A DNA stretch of 64,000 nucleotides from Nageia nagi (Eukaryota; Pinophyta), in NCBI GenBank assembly GCA_050084985.1, contig JBITNC010000001.1:170376001-170440000 (forward strand), given 5' to 3'. Under the pieces are notes generated by a model. It was not told where the DNA came from. It did not search any database and saw nothing but the letters and a program-made list of their open reading frames with translations. Below are positions 46,446-56,203 of this stretch, piece by piece; within the stretch, counting starts at the first letter, position 1, and each line of letters opens with the position of its first letter. A program made the position numbers and the translations under genes.

Positions 46446-47112
46446 TAGAGACAAGTCGGGTATATTCTTCCATATTTTGCATACATCTCTTAAGGATTTT
46501 TTTAAAAAATCATTTTATATGCAAGTTGGGATCATTGTAGACCATGAAATTAAATTTGCATCATGAATCATGTCAAGCAATCCCTAGGCTAGTGTATCCT
46601 TCCACATTTTGTGTACATGTCTTAGGGATTTTTTTCTTAAAAGTAGCTTCCATCTTATTAAACATTTCCTAGGCCTTATGTATTCTTCCACATTTTGTGT
46701 ACATGTTTATCAGGGAATTCAAATCCTAGACATTCAAATTACATTCACACACCCAATTCAAATTTTATGAGTATTTTGATAGTGAAGTTCAATGGTACCT
46801 TGATAGTCTTAGGGCTTTTATTAAAACCCCACTTTGTGCAATCATTACAGACCATGAAATTTTATTTTGCATCATGCATCTTGTCAAATAATTCCCACAC
46901 CTTGTGTATTCTTCTATTTTTTTTGTACATATCTATCAGGACATTCAAAACCTAAACATTCGAATTACAAGCACCATATAAATACTTCCATACACCCAAT
47001 TTAGGTTTTATAAGTATTTTGACAGTGAAGTTCCGTGGGCCATCAATAGTCTTAGGGATTTTCTCTGAAAAATCATTTTGTGCATATTATGCAATCATTG
47101 CAAACTATTATT
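46446..47112 (-). pseudogene. Three head-to-tail PPR/E relics, minus strand
   Basis: Reading the minus strand from 47112: (W)IAMIA.YAQND.FSE, then E-type text NFTVKILIKPKLGVWKYLYG and AC (47030-46960), joined directly to VLNVLIDMYKKNRRIHKVWE and LFDKMHDA (46945-46860). Then LNFTIKILIKFELGV (46800-46755), joined to LINMYTKCGRIHKA (46710-46665), and DMYTKCGRIH..RDLLDMIHD with ANLISWSTMI (46620-46535), and MYAKYGRI (about 46485). So the order E, PPR, E, PPR, PPR repeats at about 200-250 base steps. Many stops. This cluster is inverted relative to all other PPR relics here and ends at the 3.8-kb element. Confidence 0.75.
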
Positions 47113-47614
47113 AGAATATTTAGTGCATTATTGTAAAAATTATTCTTTAGAAGATATCTAAAGAATAATACCTATTTTATTTATGTAAATCACTTAATAC
47201 TTAAAAGAATATCCTTTAAGTATTTAAGTGGAAAATTTATCCTACACTCAAGCTCATGAGCATACCCCTTGGGTAAAAGAGTGGAAAAACTCATGATCTT
47301 ACCTCTTGGGTAAATGGGTGAGTTAAAGGGGGATTTCTTCCTATAAATAGAGGGCATCCCATTTATAATTGTAAACATAAGTGTAGAAAGCATTTTTATG
47401 CTAATAGTTGTAGGAGAGTTCATGAGAAGCGTTGTAAGAGTGTTCTTGAGGTAATAAAATTGAGATCGTTCAAGTGGATGCACTCTCATATAGAGAGGAA
47501 CTACTATTCATGTTTGTGTTATCTTAGTGTGATTATGCCTTTGAGTTGTTAGATTAGAGAAAACTCCTTCAAGTTGATCTTGGGCTATGAGTGAGGCATT
47601 CTTGTCTTCTCTCA
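47108..47614 (+). mobile_element. Copia-type LTR with TATA box
   Basis: The left edge is set near ttagaatattt, where the PPR relic ends. The right edge is set by the primer-binding site that follows. It contains ctataaatag (47341-47350), a signal-like aataaaat (47453-47460) about 100 bases downstream, and near its start a perfect inverted repeat: ttattctttaga (47140-47151), 5-base spacer, tctaaagaataa (47157-47168). No second copy of this LTR is in the window, so the element is truncated or its other end is deleted. Confidence 0.65.
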
Positions 47615-47616
47615 AT

Positions 47617-47629
47617 TGGCAGTAGAGCC
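47617..47629 (+). other. Primer-binding site of the copia-type LTR
   Basis: tggcagtagagcc immediately after the LTR resembles the plant copia primer-binding site tggtatcagagcc, complementary to initiator tRNA-Met, with three changes. About 340 bases of AT-rich leader-like sequence follow. No gag start is visible. Confidence 0.6.
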
Positions 47630-48019
47630 TCCTTGAATATCTTCCCTTCTCTTAGTAAAATCCATTCAAGGTATAATTTTCTCACTTTTTTTTCTTATTT
47701 TTTAAACTATTTTTGCATTTTTGTTAGCTCTCTTTTGGTATTTTGGTAAAAGTTGCAAATTTATTTACCTTTTACAAAATAAATTATTCTTCATTAAAGT
47801 TATTGCATATATAACAATATGTTGTTATGCAATTTATTTTATGAAAGTTTGTAATTTTTTACAAATTATTTAAAATTCATGCAAATAATTTTATATTTAA
47901 TATGCAAAATCATGTAAAAAATATTATTGTTATTTTTTGTATTTTTTTTAAAAAGAGCATTTCCAATATATTTGTACATTTTTTTAGTGAAAAAGATACT
48001 AAAGTATATATATGGTTGG

Positions 48020-48660
48020 GCATGGTAAAGAAGTCATCGAGGTTGATTGTTGGGTTTGAAGGGGTAGTTAGGCTATGGAGGAGGTCAAGGTCATGGTGGG
48101 GAGGGTATGGGCTCGTTAGACCTAAAAAACTTGCAATATATATACCTAATGGCTTCTCTACCATGCTCAACTAGATACATTATAAGTTTTTTTAGGCTTG
48201 GTGGCCTTAACACTCTCCCTACCAAAACCTTTACCTCCTCTATGAATCGACCATCCCTCCATACTTGATGACCAAACCTTGATGGATCCCTTTGCCTTCC
48301 TTGTTGGCCACCTCATGTCCTACCATTATCAATTGGCCACCCTCGACCATGGCCACCTCCTAGCCTTCCACCACTAGTTGAGAACCCTCAACCATAACCA
48401 CCTCCTACCCTACCACCCTCAGCCATGACCTCCCCTTTCCTCCCCTCATGTGGCCCTATGGTCCCTTCCCTACCTGCTCCTAGAGTCCCTCGAAGGCCAA
48501 ATTCCACCCACCACTCCCAGCTCTCCAACCCCCTTATGTGTCACCCTTTGGGTTCTTTCCTCTCATCATATAGGCCTTTGGGCCCTTCCCTCCCTTTAGG
48601 CCATTCTTTTCTAGTAAATTATGTGTCCTTATGAGTGCTTGGAGGCGGAACATTTAAGTC
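48020..48660. other. GC-richer block, possible old coding sequence, unrecognised
   Basis: Composition changes sharply from AT-rich to balanced, with ccacctcctacc and ggaggtcaagg runs. Minus-strand frames give Gly/Arg-rich text such as RLGGGHGRGWPIDNGR (around 48350) and QVWRDGRFIEEVKVLVGRV (48280-48215). The plus strand gives Pro/Ser-rich text at 48425-48634. The minus-strand reading looks more like protein, but stops occur every 20-40 codons and no domain is recognisable. Confidence 0.3.
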
Positions 48661-48954
48661 CAAAATGATTGATGCATGGATGGAGAAGCTTTACCTTTGA
48701 AAGGGCATGGTTGGTGATGTAGGTTTGATCATGTCTATGGGAGTTGATCCTAATTGGATAGCATAAAGAGGTGGTGTGTACTTGTATTTGAGTAAGCAAA
48801 ATGTACATTGTGTGCTTCAACCATCCTTCTCAATAGACTTATGTAGAATGTAGAATGAAGACACAAGCAGTAGAAGATAGTAACCTACCCTCTATCTGAA
48901 AAAATATGTATAGGGGAAAAATTTAATACTGATGCAACTGATGAGTGCAAAGTC

Positions 48955-49060
48955 CTTGACAACTTTAATGGTCATGGGTTTGCAAGATAAAGGTTGTCAA
49001 TACTTTAATAACATAGTTGAATCTTATTACATTATTCATGGGATGAATAAATTAGCATGT
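48955..49060 (+). pseudogene. Short PPR E-region fragment
   Basis: The plus strand reads GCQYFNNIVESYYIIHGMN with LAC following, a decayed form of EGCKYFNSMSDSYCITPGMN..YTC that precedes the E motif. Only about 35 codons are recognisable. 48661-48954 shows nothing. Confidence 0.55.
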
Positions 49061-49139
49061 AATTATTTTTTAATAATAATAAATCAATGATTATTGTTAA
49101 TTTACTAATATTATTAAAAAAAATAAATACTATTAAAAA

Positions 49140-49440
49140 TTAGGGGGGTAGGTTGTTAATTTTTTAAAAGGGAGGAGGTTAATCTTCGAAGGGGAGTTCT
49201 TTTGGAGATAATTTTTTAAGAGAAGGAATTTCTTTTGAAGGTAAGGGTAGATTTTTTTTAAGGGAATATTTTTTTATCTTAAAAGGGGGAATTATTCTTA
49301 AAATTGGAGTTACTTTGTTTGCTTTTTTTTTTAAAAAAAGGAGTTTTTTTTTTAACTTTTTTTTTTTAAAAGGAGTTTTTTTTAATCGTTTTTAAAGAAT
49401 TGTTCCTTTTAAAAAAAGGAGGGGGGGAATAAATTGGTCC
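49140..49440 (+). repeat. Degenerate G-run / T-run low-complexity block
   Basis: Alternating ttttttaa, aaaaggag and gggg motifs, for example aaaggagtttttttt at 49326, 49371 and 49418. It may be an expanded purine/pyrimidine tract. No coding signal. Confidence 0.6.
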
Positions 49441-51590
49441 TTTTTAATATGTTTGCAATATTTTGGCAAAACTCCTTTTTTAGCAAAAGAAAATAATAAA
49501 ATGCAAAAAGGATGAATTTTTTGAAAGTTTTAAGAGATTTTTTTGGAAAGGTACTTAATATATTCAAAGTTTTCTTTAAAGCTTGAATCATATTAAGTAA
49601 CCATAGATGTTATTGAGATAAGTTAATTATGCCTTTAAAATCTTTTTTTTTTTTTGCTAAATCTTAGTTTCTTCTTAAATTTAGCCTTGTCTTCAAAGGA
49701 AAATAGGATATGTCTAATGTCCTTTTGCAATATTGAAGGTTTTGAAAAGAGAAGAATCAAGATGGAAAAAGTGCAATAATGAGCAAAATATAAAGATGCA
49801 CTAACCTACAATTACTAACCAAAAAAGTAATAAAAGTGCACTAACCTACAATTACTAACCAACAAATGTAGTTTAAATTTCTCTAAAATTTTATTTAAAA
49901 TTGCTAAGCAATGGAAGAATAAGATGCACTAAGATTATAATCCATAACTTACAAACCTATTGATTTGTAACTTACAAATATGACTTATAATTTGCACAAG
50001 TGGTTTACAATTGCAAAATTATTTTGTAACTTGCAAAATTGATGTTTAAAAAATTGTAATTGGACAATTGATCTTTTGTTTTTTGCAATTTTAACCTTAT
50101 TAAGATGGCTTTTGAAAAAAAAATGAATCTTGCAAGTTTAAACTTATTACTATGAATCTTGCAAACATTTGGACAAACAATATTATGCCAATATTTTGTG
50201 CAAATAATGGTGAATTTTTTAATGCAAATTTATGACTTTCTCTAAAGCTCAAATATGTGAAGTTTAGATGTATGCATAGGAATTTTTAGTTAATGACAAC
50301 CTTACTCCCAAATGTTTAAGCTGCATTTGTTGATATAATGGGATTGTGATGTAGATGTACACATTAGTTGAAGTGGATATCATTTTATAATTATTGGTTG
50401 TGCACTTGTTGATATTTCTTTGTTGTGTACACTTCATATATCCTTAAAAGAAAGTAAAAAATTAGGATACCTTATCCATATTTGAATTATTGTGCATATT
50501 TTTGATATCATTGTTTGGATTGAGAAGTTCTGTAAACCTCCTTCTACTTTTTAATGCATAGGTAGATATTTTGTTTATTACCCTTGGTATGCATAGGTTA
50601 ATATTATATCACCATTTTTGTAATGAGCTTTAAGCTTAGTAATATGCTATAATTGTTAATTATGTTACCCTTAAGGGGGGAGTTATTAACTTCATAAAAA
50701 AGCATTTTTTTATTCCTTTTTGATGGATGTATTCTTGGAAGATTGAGTCTTGGGGTTAAAATACAAAGAACTTAAAATAAATATTTATAGTCATAAATAA
50801 GGCTAAAAAATATGAATTAAAAAATCCTTATTGGAAATATGTCAACAATAAGTACCTTGTGCTTTACTCAAAATTAAGGCTTGCATGTTGAATCCTACAA
50901 CCTATAGGATTGCCAATATCGAGAAAATTGTCTTAGAAATCCTTTTATAGCCTTGAGAAGGCTCCTTGAGTTTAGTAAAATCTAAAGGTATTTTTTAAAT
51001 CGTTAATTACTTTTCAAAGTTAAGATCTTTTTTTTTCACTTAAGAAACCTAAAGACTTGGTCTTGCTTCTTTCAACTTGATATTGTATCAATATTAAGGG
51101 ATATATGCCTCAATTTTGTATGATTTACCAAACATTCATGGTTATTAGTTTTGGATAAAATAAGGCATGTGTTGTCATGTGATGGTCTATGGTGGCCTAT
51201 GGTGGCATATGATGAATTGTGATCTCACCTTGAGAATGAGAATAACATGATATTCTTGTCTCATGCACTCCTTGTTGATAATTTCTTTTTCTAAATTTAG
51301 CTAAAATTTCTTCCTAAAAAAGGTTGTAGATAAGTAATTAATTTGGAGAAAAGAAACTTGGGACTTAGTTCCATATCCAATTAAGATTAATATAATTGAA
51401 AATAAATGGAATGGTGAAGTTAAGAAACTTAAGGAAAGGTTGGTGGGTAAGTTTGAATTTCAAGGATACCTTTACAAGATGTTTACAGTTAGACTAATAG
51501 TTGCACTTTCAATAATCCAAGGTTGGAAGGTACTCAATATTAATGAGAAAAGTCTCTTTTGGTGACTTGTTTTACTTGGTCTTAACCCTA
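49441..51590. other. No gene; AT-rich with small duplications
   Basis: Contains a tandem pair of about 44 bases (gtgcactaacctacaattactaacc, near 49795 and 49839) and a run of acttacaaa/ttgcaaaa variants (49945-50060). A polypurine-like cccttaaggggggag is at 50668-50682. No open frame with a family motif was found on either strand. Confidence 0.5.
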
Positions 51591-51594
51591 CTTT

Positions 51595-52215
51595 TTATGT
51601 ATGGATGCCACATTGTTTGCTTACATGTTTATGGAGAATATCTATGTTTATGGATGGGTGCCATTTTTTTGGTTCCATGTTGATGGAAGGATATCCATAT
51701 TTATGGATGGATGCCACTTTATTTGCTTCCATATTGATGGAATAATATCCATTTTTATGGATGTATGTCACATTATTTGCTTCCATGTTGATGGTAGAGT
51801 ATCCATATTTATGGATGGATGCCACTTTGTTTGCTTCCATGTTGATGGGAGAATATCCATGTTTATGGATAGATGTCATATTATTTTTCTTCCATATTGA
51901 TGGAAGAATATCCATATTTTTGGATGGATTCCACTTTATTTTCTTTCATGTTGATGGAAGGATATCCATGTTTATGGATAGATGCCATTTTGTTTGCTTC
52001 CATGTTGATGGAAGAATATCCATGTTTATGGATGGATGTCACATTGTTTGCTTCCATGTTGATGGGAGAATATCCATGTTTATGGATGGATGATACTTTG
52101 TTTACTTCCATGTTGATGGACTAATATCCATGTTTATGGATACATTCCACATTACTTTTTCTTTCATGTTGATTGAGGAATATCCATGTTTATGGATAGA
52201 TACCACATGTTTACT
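51595..52215 (+). repeat. Minisatellite, 54-bp unit, about 11 copies, each with two hairpins
   Basis: The ttgcttcc landmark falls at 51723, 51777 and 51831 and onward at 54-55 base steps. A typical unit holds TTCCATgttgATGGAA and TATCCATgtttATGGATA, both perfect 6-7 base inverted repeats with 4-base loops. Because 54 is 18 codons, frames stay in phase: two plus-strand frames and one minus-strand frame are open for 76-110 codons with 18-residue repeats (for example FMDGCHFVCFHVDGRISM on the plus strand). I regard these as by-products. Copies differ by about 10 percent. Confidence 0.9.
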
Positions 52216-52384
52216 TCTATATTAAGAAAGTTGTATCTATATTAATGGATTATTTACCACTTTGTTACTTTCAAGTTGGAAGATTGTATCTATATTGACA
52301 TGTTCGTTAATGGATACCTTTCTTATCTATGCTACGATGTTTTTTTTTGGAGACCATAAACCTCCAAATCAACATGTTTGTAAA

Positions 52385-52620
52385 TGGATAATGACTTATG
52401 CATATTGACTAGTGGCATGTTAAAGTTGGCATTTTTTGGCTTATGGATATGCATCTTGAATAATGGCATGGTCAAGTTGGCATTTCATGGCTTATGGATA
52501 TGCATCTTGACTGATGGCATGGTCAAATTGGCCTTTTATGGCTTGTTCTTCATCTATGCTACAATATTATTGTTGAATACCTTAAACCTTAAAATCAACA
52601 TGTTTGTCAATGGATAAGAA
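52385..52620 (+). repeat. Tandem repeat, 51-bp unit, three copies
   Basis: gcatattgact at 52400, gcatcttgaat at 52451 and gcatcttgact at 52502 mark 51-base steps, with atggcatggtcaa(g/a)ttggc in each unit. A plus-strand frame reads LTSGMLKLAFFGLWICI and repeats every 17 residues. The flanks aaatcaacatgtttgt(a/c)aatggata at 52364 and 52595 form a longer direct repeat around the array. Confidence 0.8.
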
Positions 52621-53049
52621 CTTATGAAAAACTTGAATTGTGGCATAATCAAGTTGGCATTCAATGGATTTCGGTTTGGTTAAAATAATATGTGTATTAC
52701 CATATATAATAGTTAATGGTCAATTCAATCATTTTGCTTCATTTGTCTATGAAGTAAGCCTTTTTTTTATGAAGTTTCCCTTAAGGGGGAGAATTATTAT
52801 GATATAATATCAAATTCATTATTTTAATATGATGTCAACTTCATTGTAAAAGCATATTTGATATCAACTTGCATACATAAAGGTTGAAAAAAGTTTTATT
52901 AAAAAAAAGAACACAACATAAATCATATCATCTCTTAAGATGATAAAGTTATCCTTAAGGGGGAAGAATAAATTCTTGGGAATTCTTAAATTAAATGCTT
53001 CAAATTTAGGAGGATTTTTTGTTATATAGTTGTGCATTTTTAGCAATGT
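52621..53049. other. No gene; two polypurine-tract-like motifs
   Basis: cccttaagggggag at 52774-52787 and ccttaagggggaag at 52953-52966 resemble the purine tract that precedes a 3' LTR. The sequence after each does not match another LTR in the window, so no element end is called. Confidence 0.35.
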
Positions 53050-53215
53050 TCTGTTATCCATGTGTGATCTAGTATGTGGAGCACTATTTAGTTATCCATG
53101 TGTGATGAACTATTATATGTAATATTATTTAGTTATCCATGTGTGATGAACTAGTATGTGCAACATTGTTTAGTTATCCATATATGAGGAACTATTATGT
53201 GCATATTTTAAATAT
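53050..53215 (+). repeat. Tandem repeat, about 41-bp unit, four copies
   Basis: gttatccatgtgtgat at 53053, 53091, 53132 and 53173 (the last as gttatccatatatgag). Units also share gaact(a)ttatgtgca. Spacings are 38, 41 and 41. Confidence 0.8.
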
Positions 53216-53289
53216 AAGTTATCATTTGTTTTACTTTTTAATGCTGATAAACACATGTTTTCCTATATGAAGGTGACTATCTACAATCC

Positions 53290-53450
53290 CAAACCCTAAT
53301 TGCTTCACCCTTAACCTCAAACCAAATCCTAACCCCTTAACACCTAACCCCTTTACCCTTAACCTCAAACCCTAACCCCTTCATTCTTAATCCCAAATGC
53401 TAACCCCTTTATTCTAAACCCCAAATTCTAACCCCTTCATGCTTAACCCC
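53290..53450 (+). repeat. Telomere-like C-rich repeat, 28-bp period
   Basis: ctaaccccttt at 53344, 53372, 53400 and 53428 are exactly 28 apart, with aaaccc(t/c)aa and cttaacc(t/c)c phrases between. Short words resemble the plant telomere unit ccctaaa, but no two perfect telomere units are adjacent. It reads as a degenerate interstitial telomere-like minisatellite. It abuts the first gypsy LTR copy at 53451. Confidence 0.7.
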
Positions 53451-54223
53451 TATTAGTATGTAAATTAATCAAATATAATATTAGTAATTAATAAACTAAA
53501 CTAAGTTATATGTATCAGTTCGAAGACTACATCGTATCGATTTGAAGATTGAATCATATCAGTTTGGTTATCATATTATATCAATTTAAAGGAAAAGTTA
53601 AGCTAACTAATCAAGATTAAGAAAAGTGAAACAAATATAAGTAAATTATGCACCAATTTGGAAGAGATACGAGAGAGATATAAATGCACATTTAAGGGAT
53701 TACAAGAGAAGAATCGCTCACATTTCATTGATACATCCTTCAAGTTCCCCTTGGCAAGTATCAGGGCATGTCGACTACTAAGTGTTGAATAATGACAATG
53801 AATATAAAATGTCATGTTGAATAATGTACTAATTATGGAAGAGTACATATATTATAGAGAAAAGGCATGATCGAATACAAACACATGGATGCACAAGCAA
53901 AAGAAAGTATATGTCGAGACACCAAGAGTTTGTCGATAACTATAGATTGGTGACTCCTATTTGGCTTTGAATAATATTTTATTACTTGATATTATTAATA
54001 AAATCACATTTTTAAATAATGAATTACTTTTATTACTATTTTACAAGGTTTGATATATCTTCAATTTGTCAGGGCAAATTATTCATCGATCTGGTTTCTT
54101 TCATCTTTGTATGTTTCCCTTCTTGAAATTATAGCTTATCCTCTACTCATGTATTCCTTTTATAAGTCCCCCTATCAATTATCATGTCTCCCTCATTATC
54201 CATTTCCATTGTACCCTTTTATG
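53451..54223 (+). mobile_element. Gypsy-type LTR, copy 1 (plus)
   Basis: Starts tattagtatg..aatcaaatataatatt, the mutated form of TGTTAGCATGGAAATCGATCAAA seen in the other copies. It runs through cacatttaagggattac and aataaaatcacatttttaaa to a TATA-like ttttataagtccccc (54158-54172). It stops at gtaccctttt, where copy 2 begins. No coding content. Its 3' end is cut by copy 2. Confidence 0.75.
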
Positions 54224-54224
54224 A

Positions 54225-54614
54225 TGTTAGAATGGAAATCAATCAAATATAATATTATCAATTGATCGACTAAACAACAATATATGTATCAATTTAGAGA
54301 TTGAACCATATCAATTTGGTGATTGAATTGTATCAGTTTGATGATCAAATCATACCAATTTGAAGGATGATTTAAACTAACTAATCAAGATTAAGCGAAG
54401 TGACATGAAGATAACTAAATGATGAAGCAATTCAAAATAGATACAAGAGATATATAAATGCATATTTAAGGGATTACGAGATAAGCATCACTCACACTTC
54501 ATTTATACATCCTTTTAGTGCTCCTTGGCATACCCCGAGTCAAGATGACTACCAAGCACCAAATAATTACTACCAAATGCCTAATGCCATGATGAATAAT
54601 GTACTCTCTATGGA

Positions 54615-54687
<73 letters not shown>

Positions 54688-54871
54688 TGTATTATAGATA
54701 AAATGCATGATCGACTACAAACATGTGGACATACATGTAAAAGAAAGCATATATTGTGATGCCAAAATTTTGATGATAACTAATGATTGGTGACTCCTTT
54801 TCAGCTTCAAACAATATTGTATAACTTTATATTATTAATAAAATCACCTTTTTAAAGCATGAATTACTTAC
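54225..54871 (+). mobile_element. Gypsy-type LTR, copy 2 (plus, 3'-truncated)
   Basis: Starts TGTTAGAATGGAAATC at 54225 and matches copy 1 through aaatcaccttttt..gaattactta at 54871. The TATA-bearing part is missing. It contains the (TG)n microsatellite at the spot where copies 1 and 3 have only a short atatatt run. The tandem arrangement with copy 1 may reflect insertion of one element into another or unequal exchange. Confidence 0.75.
54619..54690 (+). repeat. (TG)n microsatellite
   Basis: About 35 TG dinucleotides with one break (gtgtggtgtg) near 54678. It lies inside LTR copy 2. The homologous position in LTR copies 1 and 3 is gtacatatattat and atatatactc, so the expansion arose after the copies separated. 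Confidence 0.95.
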
Positions 54872-54959
54872 AAGTGAATACCTTTTCGTACCTCATAAAA
54901 ATCATTGCAAGATTGGTTTTCGATGAAATTGAAAATTTTTAGGAAGTGGATTACTTGAT

Positions 54960-55225
54960 GAACTGGATATAATAAAGAAAAAGTAATAGACTTAATTCAC
55001 AAAGAGAAAAGCTATGAAGTCTTTTTATATGAATTCATTGTTGTATTTCTAAAGTGGATAAATAAACAACAAGAATTTCAAACACACATTCTTATCCCAA
55101 AAATTAAGTGGGATAAAGAGAATTTAATACAATTAAAAAAATCAATGCAATATTGGATGCAAAAAATCGATGAGTGGGTACATAATACCTTGAATACCTA
55201 CACCATCGAGTTTGCACTCCAAGAC
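54960..55225 (+). pseudogene. Short coding-like stretch, unrecognised
   Basis: An open plus-strand frame without stops for about 83 codons: KVIDLIHKEKSYEVFLYEFI, FQTHILIPKIKWDKENLIQL, KKSMQYWMQKIDEWVHNTLN, then a stop. The amino-acid make-up looks protein-like in an AT-rich setting where long open frames are not rare. No motif is recognised. It sits between LTR copies 2 and 3 and could be part of a gag. Confidence 0.2.
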
Positions 55226-55309
55226 TAGGTATCATGGGAAGTAGGAGGGGAGAGATTCTTTAAGGGATCCCATAAAATGTTTCTATAAAATCTTTCATAA
55301 ATTTGCAAA

Positions 55310-56203
55310 CAATATTTGATTGAGTGAGGGGTTTCCCTAAACACTCTCTCCTATTTAATGGAGGGAGGCGCTCGAGGGGGGTAGGGAGGAAATATGGTGA
55401 GAATAAGGATCAATTAAAAATTGTAATGGGGAGAAAAGGGTATAATTAAAAGGGATGATGGGGGGAGACATGATGATTGATAGGGGGACTTATAAAAGGA
55501 GGACATTACCAAAGGGTAAGTTACAAATTCAAGAAGGGATATATACAAAGAAAAAAGAAGAAAGAAACTTAATCGATGAATATTTTACCTCGATAGATTG
55601 AAGATATATCAAAACTCATAAAATAGGAATAAAAGTAATTCATGCTTTAAAATGTGATTTTAATAATAATATCAAGCAATACAATATTGTTCAAAGCTAA
55701 ATAAGAGTCACCAATTGGTAGTTGTTGGAAAACTCCTAGTGTCATGATATATACTTTTTTTCCATGTGCATCCACATGTTTGTAGTTGGTCACACCTTTT
55801 GTTTATAATATATATACTCTTCCATAGTTAGTACATTATTTAGCATGGCATTCAAGATTCGATAGTCATTATTCAATACTTAGTAGTCAATCTGTCCAAA
55901 GTTATGCCAAGGGGCACTTGAAGGATGTATCAATAAAGTATGAGTGATTCTTCTCTGGTAATCCCTTAAATATGCATTTATATCTCTCTCATATCTCTTC
56001 CAAAGTGGGGAATCATTTAGTTATATTCATGTCACTTTGCTTAAGCTTGATTAGTTACCTTAACTCATTCTTTAAATTGATATAGTTTGATTGCTAAACT
56101 GATACGATTCAAATTGATATGGTTTGATCTCTAAACTGATACATATAGCTTAATTTAGTTGATTAATTACTAATATTATATTTGATCGATTTCCATGCTA
56201 AAA
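55310..56203 (-). mobile_element. Gypsy-type LTR, copy 3 (inverted)
   Basis: On the minus strand it starts at about 56203 with T(T)TTAGCATGGAAATCGATC and matches copies 1 and 2 in reverse complement through ttaagggattac and the poly-A-like aatcacattttaaa. It goes on to TTTTATAAGTCCCCC (55486-55500) and about 170 bases beyond. It is the most complete copy. The pol relic begins within about 10 bases of its right edge in the opposite orientation, so it probably landed in that pol gene and removed or displaced the 5' part. Confidence 0.7.

Noticed and set aside
51595-52124. Open frames of 76-110 codons on both strands of the 54-bp array
   Set aside because: Repeat-driven openness in several frames, without upstream context or known motif.
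54499-54759. His/Thr or Cys/Val repeat open frames
   Set aside because: Direct translation of the (TG)n microsatellite.
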